This document shows positions 45,175 to 53,471 of a stretch of 64,000 bases of DNA, piece by piece; within the stretch, counting starts at the first letter, position 1; each line of letters opens with the position of its first letter. Under the pieces are notes generated by a model. The model was not told the origin of the DNA. It saw nothing but the letters and a program-made list of their open reading frames with translations, and searched no databases. The stretch covers positions 6,652,501 to 6,716,500 of the forward strand of contig NZ_CP091430.1 of NCBI RefSeq assembly GCF_024734895.1, given 5' to 3'. Origin of the DNA: Paenibacillus spongiae. Its GTDB lineage: Bacteria > Bacillota > Bacilli > Paenibacillales > Paenibacillaceae. The position numbers and the translations under genes were made by a program.

Positions 45175-46050
45175 TTACATCTTGAGCGCGCCCTGCGTCA
45201 TCCCTTGAATATAGTACTTCATCCCGAACGAGAAGATGAGCACGAGCGGAATGGACGAGATGGCATAAGCGGCGAATTGCACGCCCATATCGGTTACGCC
45301 GAACTGCTTCTTGAACATGGTGAGTCCGACGGCGATTACTTGAATGTTGCTGTCCCGAATAGTCAGGAGCGGCCAAATATAGTCGTTGTACACGCCGACC
45401 GAGTGCATGATGAACAAGGTTGCCAAAATCGGCAGCGAGAGCGGAAGCACCATGCGGATGAACACGGTCTTCTCCGTCGCGCCGTCGATCCGGGCCGCCT
45501 CGAACAACTCGTTCGGAATGCCGGACATCGAGCTTCGGCACAGGAAGGTTCCGAAGATTTGCCCGCCTGCGGCGCTTGCGATAATAATAACCCACGGCGT
45601 ATTGGTCAGTCCCATGTTCTCATAGAGAACGAAGGAAGGGATAAGCGTCAATACGCCCGGAATCATCATCATCGCCAGCATCATCAGGAACAGAATTTCT
45701 TTGCCCGGGAATGTCTTCTTGGCGAAGATATAGCCGGATATCGACGATAACACGATCACGATCAAGCTGCCTGCAACCGCATAGCCGATCGTATTGACGA
45801 TGTACCGCCAGATACTTCCGAACGCTTCATTATAATTGCCCCATTGGGGCGGGGACGGCAGCGACCAGAAGCTGCCCAATATTTGAGAATTGCTCTTGAG
45901 CGAGCTGACAATCATGAACAGAATCGGCACCAAGGTTATGAAAGCCAAGAGGCAAAGGATGATTATAATAATGGCTTGCCGGACAACCTGCCAAGGGAAT
46001 CCTTTGTCCTTGACGGCCGGCATCGCCTTCGTTGCATCGCCCGTTTTCAA
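45175..46050 (-). CDS. Carbohydrate ABC transporter permease (MalG type)
   Basis: 291 residues, six helices. EAA loop ELFEAARIDGATEKTVFIRMVLPLSLPIL and the C-terminal QGMTQGALKM, both typical of CUT1-family inner permeases. TTG start after TAGGAGGGGATACCT, 12 bases after the stop of the fused permease, with which it forms the channel. No ATPase is encoded; a shared MsmX-like subunit encoded elsewhere is expected. Confidence 0.92.
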   Translation of the reverse strand: MKTGDATKAMPAVKDKGFPWQVVRQAIIIIILCLLAFITLVPILFMIVSSLKSNSQILGSFWSLPSPPQWGNYNEAFGSIWRYIVNTIGYAVAGSLIVIVLSSISGYIFAKKTFPGKEILFLMMLAMMMIPGVLTLIPSFVLYENMGLTNTPWVIIIASAAGGQIFGTFLCRSSMSGIPNELFEAARIDGATEKTVFIRMVLPLSLPILATLFIMHSVGVYNDYIWPLLTIRDSNIQVIAVGLTMFKKQFGVTDMGVQFAAYAISSIPLVLIFSFGMKYYIQGMTQGALKM

Positions 46051-46062
46051 AGGTATCCCCTC

Positions 46063-47976
46063 CTACTCCTCTGATTTGAGAAACTTGAGATTGATAATGG
46101 TAATGAACAGAATAACGAAGAACATCGCAACGCCAAGCGCCGATGCGTATCCGAGATCGTCGAATTTCGTCGCGGCATAGTACATCTGCAAGGCAGGAAC
46201 ATAAGTCGAATCCATCGGGCCGCCGCCCGTCACGATCAGAATGCCGTTGAAATCTTGGACGATTCCGATAAGGGCCAGAATGATCAGAAACTTGAACTGC
46301 CCTGCAAGCAGCGGGAGATGAATCGAGCGGATAATGCGCGGGAGCGTAGCTCCGTCCATCTTGGCCGATTCGATCAGCTCTTCGGGTATCGCGAGCAGAC
46401 CCGCATAGAATACGAGCAGCTGCAGAATGCCGATGAACGGGAAACCGATAAAGATGATCGCCCACAGCGCCGTATTCGGATCGCCTAACCATGCGTGCGC
46501 GAAAGTACCAAGCCCCAGCCCGTTAAGCAGCTGGTTGAACAGACCGATGTTCGGATCGTACAGGTTCTGCCAGATGAGCAGCATCGCGACGCCCGGGATA
46601 ATCATCGACGCCGTAAAGGCCGTCCGGAACCAGTATTGCATCTTCTTGCTGCGCAGAAAATAGATCAATTCCGCCACAATCAGCGGCGGTATTAACGTTT
46701 TGAACAGTCCGGTTACGATAAGCAAACCTAAGTTGCCCATCCCCTTGGCAACATAAGGATCCTCGAACATCCGCTTGAAATTGTCCAAGCCGACGAACGT
46801 GGTCCTGCCGCCGGGATTCCAATCATACAGCGAGTGGAACAGACCGGAGAAGGCCGGATAATAGAGAAACACGAACAACAGCAGAAAGGATGGAGCCAGC
46901 CCCAAATAAATGAGCTTCGAGCGCCAGATCGTCTTGAATATCCCAAGACGGTTCCGCTTCTTCAAATAGTACAGTCCGAGCACGATCAGCAGCACGAGGA
47001 CAATGCCGATCGCCGCCATGAGCAAAGCCTGATTCCGGGCTTGTTTCTTGGCTCCTTCAACCGCCGCGCCAACGTCGTACTTATGAATCTGGCCTTGCTC
47101 GGTACCGCCATACAGCGTCTTGCCTTCCTTGTCGAATTCGACTTCCCGGCCGGCACCGCCTACTTTCGTTTCCCACAGCTTCTTGCCGTCCCGGGAGAAC
47201 ACATAGAAATTGCCCGAGAAATCCGAAACCCCGATGAATTGTCCGTCTCTTGTGAAGGCCACATCCGTCACAATGTCTTTGGCGGCCAGAATAGCATCAC
47301 GTTTGCCGTCCTTGTCGAACAATTCAACCGCGTATGCCGTCGTACCTGCGGCAACTTCGCCCTCATCCGATACGGCGACAGATTCGACCGAGCTGTCGAG
47401 GCCCATCTTGCGTACGGTCTTGCCTTCCGAATCAAGCAAATGAATATATTGATCGGTTGCCCCTACGGCGACCCACTGCCCGTTGCCGGAGACGCTCACC
47501 GATTTCATTCCGATACTAATGTCGGCTGTTCCCTTCACCTCGCCCGTCTCCCCGTCCATATACTGGAGCTCGGTGCTGTTCTGAATGATAACGGAGATGA
47601 TGGAGCCATCCGGTGATGATGAAACGTCCTTAACCTGGCGCTTCATGTTGGTATCCCATAGTAATTTACCGGCAGAATCATAAGCATACAAGTGCCGGTC
47701 ATCCGATGATACGATTAGCGTTCCATTATTCAGTAAATTTACACCTGTAACGACGTTCTTTGCATCCACTGCAAATTGCTGTTTGCCCGATGAATCGAAC
47801 ACGAATGCTTTGGCCCCGTAACCGCCAACCGCGATCCGCGATCCGTCTTCCGATACGGATATAGATGTAATGTTGCCCGCTTGCTCGACAGACCAGCCTT
47901 CCTCGGCCTGTACGACCGCCGGGAAGAGCGTGAGCAGCAATAGAAACGCCATTGCCGCCTGTGTTAGTTTTCTCAC
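46063..47976 (-). CDS. Carbohydrate ABC transporter permease fused to an extracytoplasmic beta-propeller
   Basis: 637 residues. A signal peptide (MRKLTQAAMAFLLLLTLFPA, AVVQAEE cleavage) leads a WD40/PQQ-like propeller at about 28-310, seven or so repeats of the form S-x-D-G-x-x-I-A-V-x-x-x-x-x-x-x-x-F-D-x-x-G-K-x-L-W. A membrane helix at about 318-342 and a short basic link (YLKKRNRLG) join it to a MalF-type permease at about 350-637 (LFVFLYYPAFSGLFHSLYDW; EAA loop ELIESAKMDGATLPRIIRSI). GTG start after GGAGGATCGCC. The frame is continuous, so this is a real fusion; the propeller would sit outside the cell, beside the binding protein. Confidence 0.9.
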   Translation of the reverse strand: MRKLTQAAMAFLLLLTLFPAVVQAEEGWSVEQAGNITSISVSEDGSRIAVGGYGAKAFVFDSSGKQQFAVDAKNVVTGVNLLNNGTLIVSSDDRHLYAYDSAGKLLWDTNMKRQVKDVSSSPDGSIISVIIQNSTELQYMDGETGEVKGTADISIGMKSVSVSGNGQWVAVGATDQYIHLLDSEGKTVRKMGLDSSVESVAVSDEGEVAAGTTAYAVELFDKDGKRDAILAAKDIVTDVAFTRDGQFIGVSDFSGNFYVFSRDGKKLWETKVGGAGREVEFDKEGKTLYGGTEQGQIHKYDVGAAVEGAKKQARNQALLMAAIGIVLVLLIVLGLYYLKKRNRLGIFKTIWRSKLIYLGLAPSFLLLFVFLYYPAFSGLFHSLYDWNPGGRTTFVGLDNFKRMFEDPYVAKGMGNLGLLIVTGLFKTLIPPLIVAELIYFLRSKKMQYWFRTAFTASMIIPGVAMLLIWQNLYDPNIGLFNQLLNGLGLGTFAHAWLGDPNTALWAIIFIGFPFIGILQLLVFYAGLLAIPEELIESAKMDGATLPRIIRSIHLPLLAGQFKFLIILALIGIVQDFNGILIVTGGGPMDSTYVPALQMYYAATKFDDLGYASALGVAMFFVILFITIINLKFLKSEE

Positions 47977-48064
47977 GGCGATCCTCCTTTCGCTTGTCCG
48001 TTAAAGCCGATTTGCGCGGACAGGCTGTCCGCGCAAATTGGCTCCAGAAGTAATGTAATGAACA

Positions 48065-49729
48065 TTAATTGCGGTCTGGCGGTCTGCGTTCCGGATTTTC
48101 CAAGTCGGAGAGCTCCTTCTTGCGGTCCTTCAGTGCAGCTTCGAAATATTTATCAATGTTGGCTTGAAGATCGGTCAAGTACTTATCCGTATCGATGGTG
48201 CCGGCGAAATACTTCTGAATCGATCCGACCCAATCCTGAACGGATGGCTGGTAGTCCCACAGGCCGCGGGCGAGGCTGTTGCCCGGGCTGTTGAAGCCTT
48301 CGGTGTTGCCGATCGGTTCGAAGTTCGCGAATGCTTTGCCAAGCTCTTCAGGCAGCGTAATGTCTTTCAATGCCGGTACGCCGGACAGCGCCGCATCGGT
48401 GCTGTTCTGGATCGCTTCCAGATAAACCCCGTACCCTTCCGGGCTTGTGAGATACATCATGAAGTCAATGTCCAGTTCCGTCTGCTTCGCATCCTTGGCT
48501 ACGAAGCCGTAGAAGCCAACCGGAATTTGAATGGTGCGAACAGGCGCCATAACTTCAGGGCCTTCCATCGTCGGCATATTGAAGAAACCGTATTCGAACG
48601 ATTTCACGCCGCCTTTGGAGCCGGTCTTCTTCTCGTCCGCGAAGTCCTTCGGCAGCTGCCAGTAGGAAGCCGGCGATCCGACCATCGTTGCCGCCTTGCC
48701 CGTCAGGAACAGGTTGTAGGCTTGATCGGCGTTAACCCCGAAGAATCCGTTCGGCGTATATTGGAACAGCTCTTTCAAGTTTTCCATGTACGCTTTCCAC
48801 TTTGGATTGCCTGCGACTTTGAAAGGACCTTCTTTATCTTTAATGGCTTTCCATTGACGCAGCTCGTTCTTGGTTACTTTACTGTTGGAATCGTTGTACG
48901 GATCATTGATATCGTATGTCCAGTTCTCGTCGATTTCCGGCAGGAACGTGTAATCCTGCTCCTGCGACTTCACGATATTGATATAATCGCGCAAGTATTG
49001 GTCGGCATAAATCCGTACCAACCATCCCGCTTGTCCGCTCCACATCGAGTTGGCGTTTCCGTCCAGCGCAAGCGGCGTGTAGCCGGCAGCCTTCACCTTC
49101 TTGAACGCTTCGATCAGCTCGTTGAACGTCTTCGGCGCTTCCGTAATGCCGACCTTCGCGAAGATTTCCTTGTTGTAGATCCACACGATCTGTACGGATT
49201 CAAAGTTCAGGTTGTACAGATGATCCTCCGCTCCCATACCGGACAGGTTAATGCCCATGGCATCGAGATCGAGGCTTTCTTTCCACTTCTTGTTCGTGTA
49301 AGGATTATCTTTGTCGAACCATGGATAGAGATCGACAAACTTCTTATCGGCCTGCAGGCTTGCGACCTCGTTATTGACAACCAGATCCACATCGGGGGTG
49401 CCGGCAGCGAATTGAGCCGTCAGCCATTCCTTATAGCCCTCCATAGGCTTGTTGTCGACCACGATCTTAACGTCCGGATGTTTCTTCATATAAGCATCGC
49501 CCACGGCATTCCACACGGTGGCGGAACCGTTCGGTATGGAGATGCGGATCGTCCCCGACAGCTCGGATGCGGCAGGAGGCTCGGTCTCACTGTTACCGCC
49601 CGGCGCGGGCTCGGTTGTGTTCGAAGAATTGTTTGGCTTATTGCCGGAATTGTCTTTCGAACAAGCTGCGAGTAAAGAAAGCATAAGTACAGAACACAAG
49701 ACAAGCGCTAACCATCTTTTACTTTTCAC
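48065..49729 (-). CDS. Extracellular solute-binding lipoprotein (family 1-like), sugar ABC transporter
   Basis: 554 residues, lipobox LLAACSK, then a Gly/Asn/Thr/Pro-rich linker and a two-lobe fold (GTIRISIPNGSATVWNAVGDAY, KHPDVKIVVDNKPMEGYKEW, SGQAGWLVRIYADQYLRDYI, GKAATMVGSPASYWQLP, TDKYLTDLQANIDKYFEAAL). It captures an oligosaccharide, in this context probably rhamnose-containing. GTG start after AAGGAGAGGTTACA; AAGTATAC-type operator sites lie about 120-150 bases upstream. First gene of the transporter operon. Confidence 0.92.
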   Translation of the reverse strand: MKSKRWLALVLCSVLMLSLLAACSKDNSGNKPNNSSNTTEPAPGGNSETEPPAASELSGTIRISIPNGSATVWNAVGDAYMKKHPDVKIVVDNKPMEGYKEWLTAQFAAGTPDVDLVVNNEVASLQADKKFVDLYPWFDKDNPYTNKKWKESLDLDAMGINLSGMGAEDHLYNLNFESVQIVWIYNKEIFAKVGITEAPKTFNELIEAFKKVKAAGYTPLALDGNANSMWSGQAGWLVRIYADQYLRDYINIVKSQEQDYTFLPEIDENWTYDINDPYNDSNSKVTKNELRQWKAIKDKEGPFKVAGNPKWKAYMENLKELFQYTPNGFFGVNADQAYNLFLTGKAATMVGSPASYWQLPKDFADEKKTGSKGGVKSFEYGFFNMPTMEGPEVMAPVRTIQIPVGFYGFVAKDAKQTELDIDFMMYLTSPEGYGVYLEAIQNSTDAALSGVPALKDITLPEELGKAFANFEPIGNTEGFNSPGNSLARGLWDYQPSVQDWVGSIQKYFAGTIDTDKYLTDLQANIDKYFEAALKDRKKELSDLENPERRPPDRN

Positions 49730-49848
49730 TGTAACCTCTCCTTAATGTCGAATCATGGCGCAAGTAACCGCTTACTTTACCACCCCGAAAAACGCCTTCC
49801 CTTTCTTTGCTGACTACCCCTCCCAGAAACCTAATCTAGCTGAGAATG

Positions 49849-49880
49849 ATGTATACTTTGCTTGATTAAGTATATACCTT
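49849..49880. promoter_or_regulatory. Two AAGTATAC-type operator sites before the binding-protein gene
   Basis: ATGTATACTTT (49849-49859) and AAGTATATACCTT (49868-49880), the same words as in the perfect operator in front of the GntR-type regulator gene. The remainder of 49730-50030 is AT-rich and holds nothing else. Confidence 0.65.
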
Positions 49881-50030
49881 ACTAACAAAAAATGCAATTG
49901 ATTATTAATCATTAAGTAAGAATTCTTTTTAATGGTAATGTTATTTATTGGCAACTTTATCTGATGATGGACGAATTAGTTTATAAATACATACCGTATC
50001 ACGAGTTCATCTAACCATATAAAAAAATAA

Positions 50031-50051
50031 AGCCCCCATATAATGGGGGCT
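50031..50051 (-). terminator. Intrinsic terminator after the GntR gene
   Basis: AGCCCCCAT and ATGGGGGCT form a 9-bp stem, followed on the minus strand by TTTATTTTTTT. Confidence 0.88.
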
Positions 50052-50072
50052 GTTGATCTGTTATGAAATTCT

Positions 50073-51173
50073 CTATTCCTTCGCTTCCGCGCAGCTGTCG
50101 CGTACGATCAGCCTCGGAACAATCTCGTCCTTTAACGTCTTTCCCTGACTTTCCTGAAGCTCGAACAGGAGCATCTCTGCAGCCCGCTCACCCAGCTTCT
50201 TGGTGTTCTGATTTACCGTCGTCAAGTTCGGATAGGTATATTGGCTCATGACCAAATCGTCGTAACCGACAATGCTCATATCCTCGGGCACGCTGATGCC
50301 CATCTCGCGGGCAGCGTTGATGGCGCCGAAAGCTTTATAATCGCTCGTCGCAAAGATCGCGGTCGGCCGGTCCTTCTTCGACATCAGCGTCTTAAACCCT
50401 TCGTAACCCATCTCAGGCTTCTCCTTATCGTTATCCATTACGCATACCAGCTCAGGATCGAACGGAATTTGATGCTGGGAGAGCGCGAGCCGGTAGCCCT
50501 GCAGCCGCAGTGAGAACTCTTGGTTCATCTCCACCATGGAGGCTCCGGTCAGAATAATGCCGATCCGCTCATGTCCCAGCGACAGAAGATGCTGCGTTGC
50601 CAGATAACCGCCCGTCAAATTGTCGACGATGACATAAGGGATGTTCAGGTGCGGATAATAAAAATGCACCGTCACTATACGGCGCCCTTCATCCCGCCAC
50701 TTTATCAGCTGCGTAAGATCGAATTGATCGTCGGATGCCAGCACGATACCCGCATTCGGATCGTCCGGGAGCTCATAGTTCGGCCCGATATCCCACAGAT
50801 AGAACGGCGTGCCGTTCTCCTCGCACACTTCCTTGATGCCGGCAAGCGTATCGGCGAAGAACCGGTGATTATACAGCTGGACGTCCATATTCCGCTGAGC
50901 GAAATAGATCGTGCTGATCGCCTTGGGGCTTGTTTCGGCTGCGTTCTCCTTCACGAAGCTTCCTTTGCCCCGAACCCGGTAGATATAACCTTCCTGCACC
51001 AGGTCGGATAATGCACGGCGCGAAGTAATTTCGCTTGTATTATATTGTCTGGCTAAGTCGATTTGGGTGGGCAGCGGATCATGGGGCTTTAAGATCCCTT
51101 CTGCAATCTTCCCCTTGATATCATCCATAATAAATTGATACATCGGCGTTTTAGCCGACTTTTCCGTCAGCAT
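50073..51173 (-). CDS. GntR-family regulator with LacI-type sugar-binding domain (AraR-like)
   Basis: 366 residues. N-terminal winged HTH of the GntR family (MYQFIMDDIKGKIAEGIL, LPTQIDLARQYNTSEITSRR, ALSDLVQEGYIYRVRGKGSF), then a periplasmic-binding-fold domain (GIKEVCEENGTPFYLWDIGP, DNLTGGYLATQHLLSLGHERIGI, IFATSDYKAFGAINAAREMG, MSIVGYDDLVMSQYTYPNLTTVNQ). This is the AraR plan, a repressor released by a sugar. Start ATG after TAAGGAGTGATTTC. Its own promoter carries an 18-bp perfect palindrome, and similar sites precede the transporter and both glycosidases, so it probably controls the whole rhamnoside locus. Confidence 0.9.
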   Translation of the reverse strand: MLTEKSAKTPMYQFIMDDIKGKIAEGILKPHDPLPTQIDLARQYNTSEITSRRALSDLVQEGYIYRVRGKGSFVKENAAETSPKAISTIYFAQRNMDVQLYNHRFFADTLAGIKEVCEENGTPFYLWDIGPNYELPDDPNAGIVLASDDQFDLTQLIKWRDEGRRIVTVHFYYPHLNIPYVIVDNLTGGYLATQHLLSLGHERIGIILTGASMVEMNQEFSLRLQGYRLALSQHQIPFDPELVCVMDNDKEKPEMGYEGFKTLMSKKDRPTAIFATSDYKAFGAINAAREMGISVPEDMSIVGYDDLVMSQYTYPNLTTVNQNTKKLGERAAEMLLFELQESQGKTLKDEIVPRLIVRDSCAEAKE

Positions 51174-51193
51174 GAAATCACTCCTTAATCATA

Positions 51194-51227
51194 TATAAAG
51201 TATACTTTATACGAGGGTGATTCGCAA
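51194..51227 (-). promoter_or_regulatory. Promoter of the GntR gene with perfect 18-bp operator
   Basis: TATAAAGTATACTTTATA (51194-51211) is a perfect palindrome. A minus-strand -35 TTGCGA (51222-51227) and -10 TATACT (51199-51204) are 17 bases apart, so the operator covers the -10 and allows autoregulation. Confidence 0.8.
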
Positions 51228-51398
51228 GAACCGACGCTTGCATCATTTTCACAGATGCATCGGAAGCCGCTCGCGCTCTCGGATTGCGACCGTAAGAAAT
51301 TCATGCCCTCCGCAGCTTGAGCCCATTTCGATATTACAAAAAAGAGCGCCGGCGGCCGATACTTACCCCCGGCTGCCGACACCCGTTTCCGATCCGAT

Positions 51399-52151
51399 TT
51401 ACGTAACCAAATAACCTCCGTCTACAGGAAACAGCGTTCCTGTAATCCACTCGCTATCGTCCGAGCATAAGAATACGACGGCTTTTCCCAGATCCTCCGG
51501 GTCGCCGGTTCTTCCCGTCGGCAAATACCTCGTCGGCATCTTGGTCCTGATCGGTTCATTCTCCGGCGTATTGATCTCCGTGGCAACGCCGCCGCACAGA
51601 ATGGCGTTAACGCGAATGCCGTATTTCCCCAGGGCGAATGCCATCGAAGAGGTCAGCGAATTCATCCCGCCCTTGCTTGCGGCATAATGAACCTGCGTCG
51701 CCCCGGCCCGATAGCTCGTCACCGTGCTAATATGCAGGATCGCCCCTTGACCTGCATCCCGCATATGACGCGCGGCGGCCTGCGAGCAGAAGAAAGCCCC
51801 GCCGAGATTGACATCCAGCGTTCGCCGCCAGTTCTCTTCGTCAATATCGAAGAAATCGGCGAACGGACAGATGCCCGCATTGTTCACGAGAATATCGATT
51901 TTCGAAAAATCTTGCACCACCTGCTCCACCAAAGCCGCAGCTTCAGCCGGAACACCGACATTGGCTTGGTACATTTCCGCTTGAACGCCTAAAGCGCGAA
52001 GGATGACAACCGTTTCGGCTGCGGCATCTACCCGGCCGGAATAATTGACGGCCACACTCGCGCCCTCCTTGGCAAGCTCTATCGCGATCCCACGGCCAAT
52101 TCCTCTGCCGGCTCCCGTCACTAAGGCGACTTTACCCGTTAATTTCCCCAT
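51399..52151 (-). CDS. SDR oxidoreductase, probable L-rhamnose 1-dehydrogenase
   Basis: 250 residues. Classical SDR: TGAGRGIGRGIA cofactor loop, DILVNNAGICPF, catalytic Ser-Tyr-Lys (HISTVTS, VHYAASKGGMNSL) and GIRVNAILCGGVATEIN. The phrases NNAGICPF, Q-x-HY-x-x-x-K and NA-I-x-x-G-x-x-A-T-x-I-N resemble known L-rhamnose 1-dehydrogenases, and the neighbours encode a rhamnosidase and a rhamnonate dehydratase. Reaction expected: L-rhamnose + NAD(P)+ to L-rhamnono-lactone. ATG after AGGGGTGAAGGCAGGCG; last gene of the plan on this strand before the regulator. Confidence 0.8.
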   Translation of the reverse strand: MGKLTGKVALVTGAGRGIGRGIAIELAKEGASVAVNYSGRVDAAAETVVILRALGVQAEMYQANVGVPAEAAALVEQVVQDFSKIDILVNNAGICPFADFFDIDEENWRRTLDVNLGGAFFCSQAAARHMRDAGQGAILHISTVTSYRAGATQVHYAASKGGMNSLTSSMAFALGKYGIRVNAILCGGVATEINTPENEPIRTKMPTRYLPTGRTGDPEDLGKAVVFLCSDDSEWITGTLFPVDGGYLVT

Positions 52152-52235
52152 CGCCTGCCTTCACCCCTATCGCTCTCACCATAATCATAAAGACGGGAAC
52201 CGTTCGAGTTCGAGTAAGCACGTCGCGTGCGGTCA

Positions 52236-53450
52236 TTATTCCAGCTCGGTCAGATGCCGCTCGGCTCCTTCACGCAGCCGTATACCGGCTCCAATACCTT
52301 CCGGCAGACTGAACCATCCGTCCCGGGGCGCTGGAATTCCTTCCAGAATCGGGTCGTAATTATCTTTATCCGCACCGTTAATATATGCGAATTCCGCGAA
52401 TGGAATGTTCGGATCGGCGAAAATCATATGAAGCGCCCACGGCTGAAGGCCTCCTGCATGAGGAATAACGGGAATATGCAGCGCCGAAGCCATGGCCGAG
52501 ATTTTGCGCGCTTCCGTAATACCGCCGCACCAGCAAATATCCGGCTGCAGAATCTCGGCACCGCGTACTTGAAGCAGCTGCTGGAAACCATACCGGGTAT
52601 ATTCATGCTCCCCTGTAGCGATCGCGCTGTGGGTCACCTTGCGGTTCAATTCCCCATAGCCCTCGTAATCGTCCGGCGGCAGCGATTCTTCAATCCACTT
52701 CACGCGGTAGGGGGCAAGGCGCTCCGACATCCGGACCGTATAATCGACGTTCCATGCCATGTAGCAGTCAAGCATAATTTCTTTGTCCGGGCCTAGCGTT
52801 TCCCTCGCCTGGCGGACGAGTTCCACATTCTTGCGCATCCCTTCCTCGCCCGAAGCCGGACCGTAAGGCATAGCCAGCTTCTGCCCAAGAAACCCGCGAT
52901 CCTTCGTCTTATCGAAATCATTGCCGGTCACATACGCCTGTACCTTGTCCTTCACCGGTCCGCCCAGCAGCCGGTAGAGCGGCTCATTCCGCGCCTTCGC
53001 GCACAGATCCCACAAGGCGAGATCGACGGCGGAGATCGCCATGACCGGTATCCCCTTCCGGCCGTAAGGGAGCGCGACCCGAAACATGATGTCCCAGTGC
53101 CGCTCCACCGCGAACGGGCTTTGGCCGATCAGAAACCTGCTGAAGTGCTCCTTGATAATCGCCGCGCCCGCCATGCCTCCGGTACTTTCGCCGATGCCGG
53201 TAATCCCCTCGTCCGTCTCCAGCTGGACAATAATACGGTTGCCCATACCCAGCCAGGAGGAACGCTTGGCGAAATACTCCGGGTACATCGACATCGGATT
53301 TGCAATAACCGTCTCTGATAGCCATGATCCCTGCTGCTTTTCTTTCGCCTGTGCCTGTACCTTCGGGTCATCTTGGATAACCTCAGACTTCGGCGGTTCC
53401 GCATTCTTCTTCTTACCGGTTACGAACACTCTCACTTGCGTGATTCGCAT
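52236..53450 (-). CDS. Enolase-superfamily acid sugar dehydratase, probable L-rhamnonate dehydratase
   Basis: 404 residues, the length of L-rhamnonate dehydratases. N-terminal cap with ANPMSMYPEYFAKRSSWLG and GNRIIVQLETDEGITGIGES, then the barrel: SAVDLALWDL, metal ligands Asp (MLDCYMAWNVDYT), Glu (WIEESLPPDDYEGY) and Glu (IATGEHEYTRYGF), and catalytic His (VIPHAGGLQPWALH). The D-C-x-M and GEHE words with PMS-x-Y at the start fit the RhmD group. It would turn L-rhamnonate into 2-keto-3-deoxy-L-rhamnonate. ATG after GGAAAGGAAGAACGATC, 21 bases after the 682-residue gene. Confidence 0.85.
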   Translation of the reverse strand: MRITQVRVFVTGKKKNAEPPKSEVIQDDPKVQAQAKEKQQGSWLSETVIANPMSMYPEYFAKRSSWLGMGNRIIVQLETDEGITGIGESTGGMAGAAIIKEHFSRFLIGQSPFAVERHWDIMFRVALPYGRKGIPVMAISAVDLALWDLCAKARNEPLYRLLGGPVKDKVQAYVTGNDFDKTKDRGFLGQKLAMPYGPASGEEGMRKNVELVRQARETLGPDKEIMLDCYMAWNVDYTVRMSERLAPYRVKWIEESLPPDDYEGYGELNRKVTHSAIATGEHEYTRYGFQQLLQVRGAEILQPDICWCGGITEARKISAMASALHIPVIPHAGGLQPWALHMIFADPNIPFAEFAYINGADKDNYDPILEGIPAPRDGWFSLPEGIGAGIRLREGAERHLTELE

Positions 53451-53471
53451 GATCGTTCTTCCTTTCCGGAA

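Noticed and set aside
44924-45595. 223-codon minus-strand frame overlapping the sugar permease
   Set aside because: Most of it is another frame of the permease and runs through the terminator; only the last 48 codons look possibly real and are listed separately.
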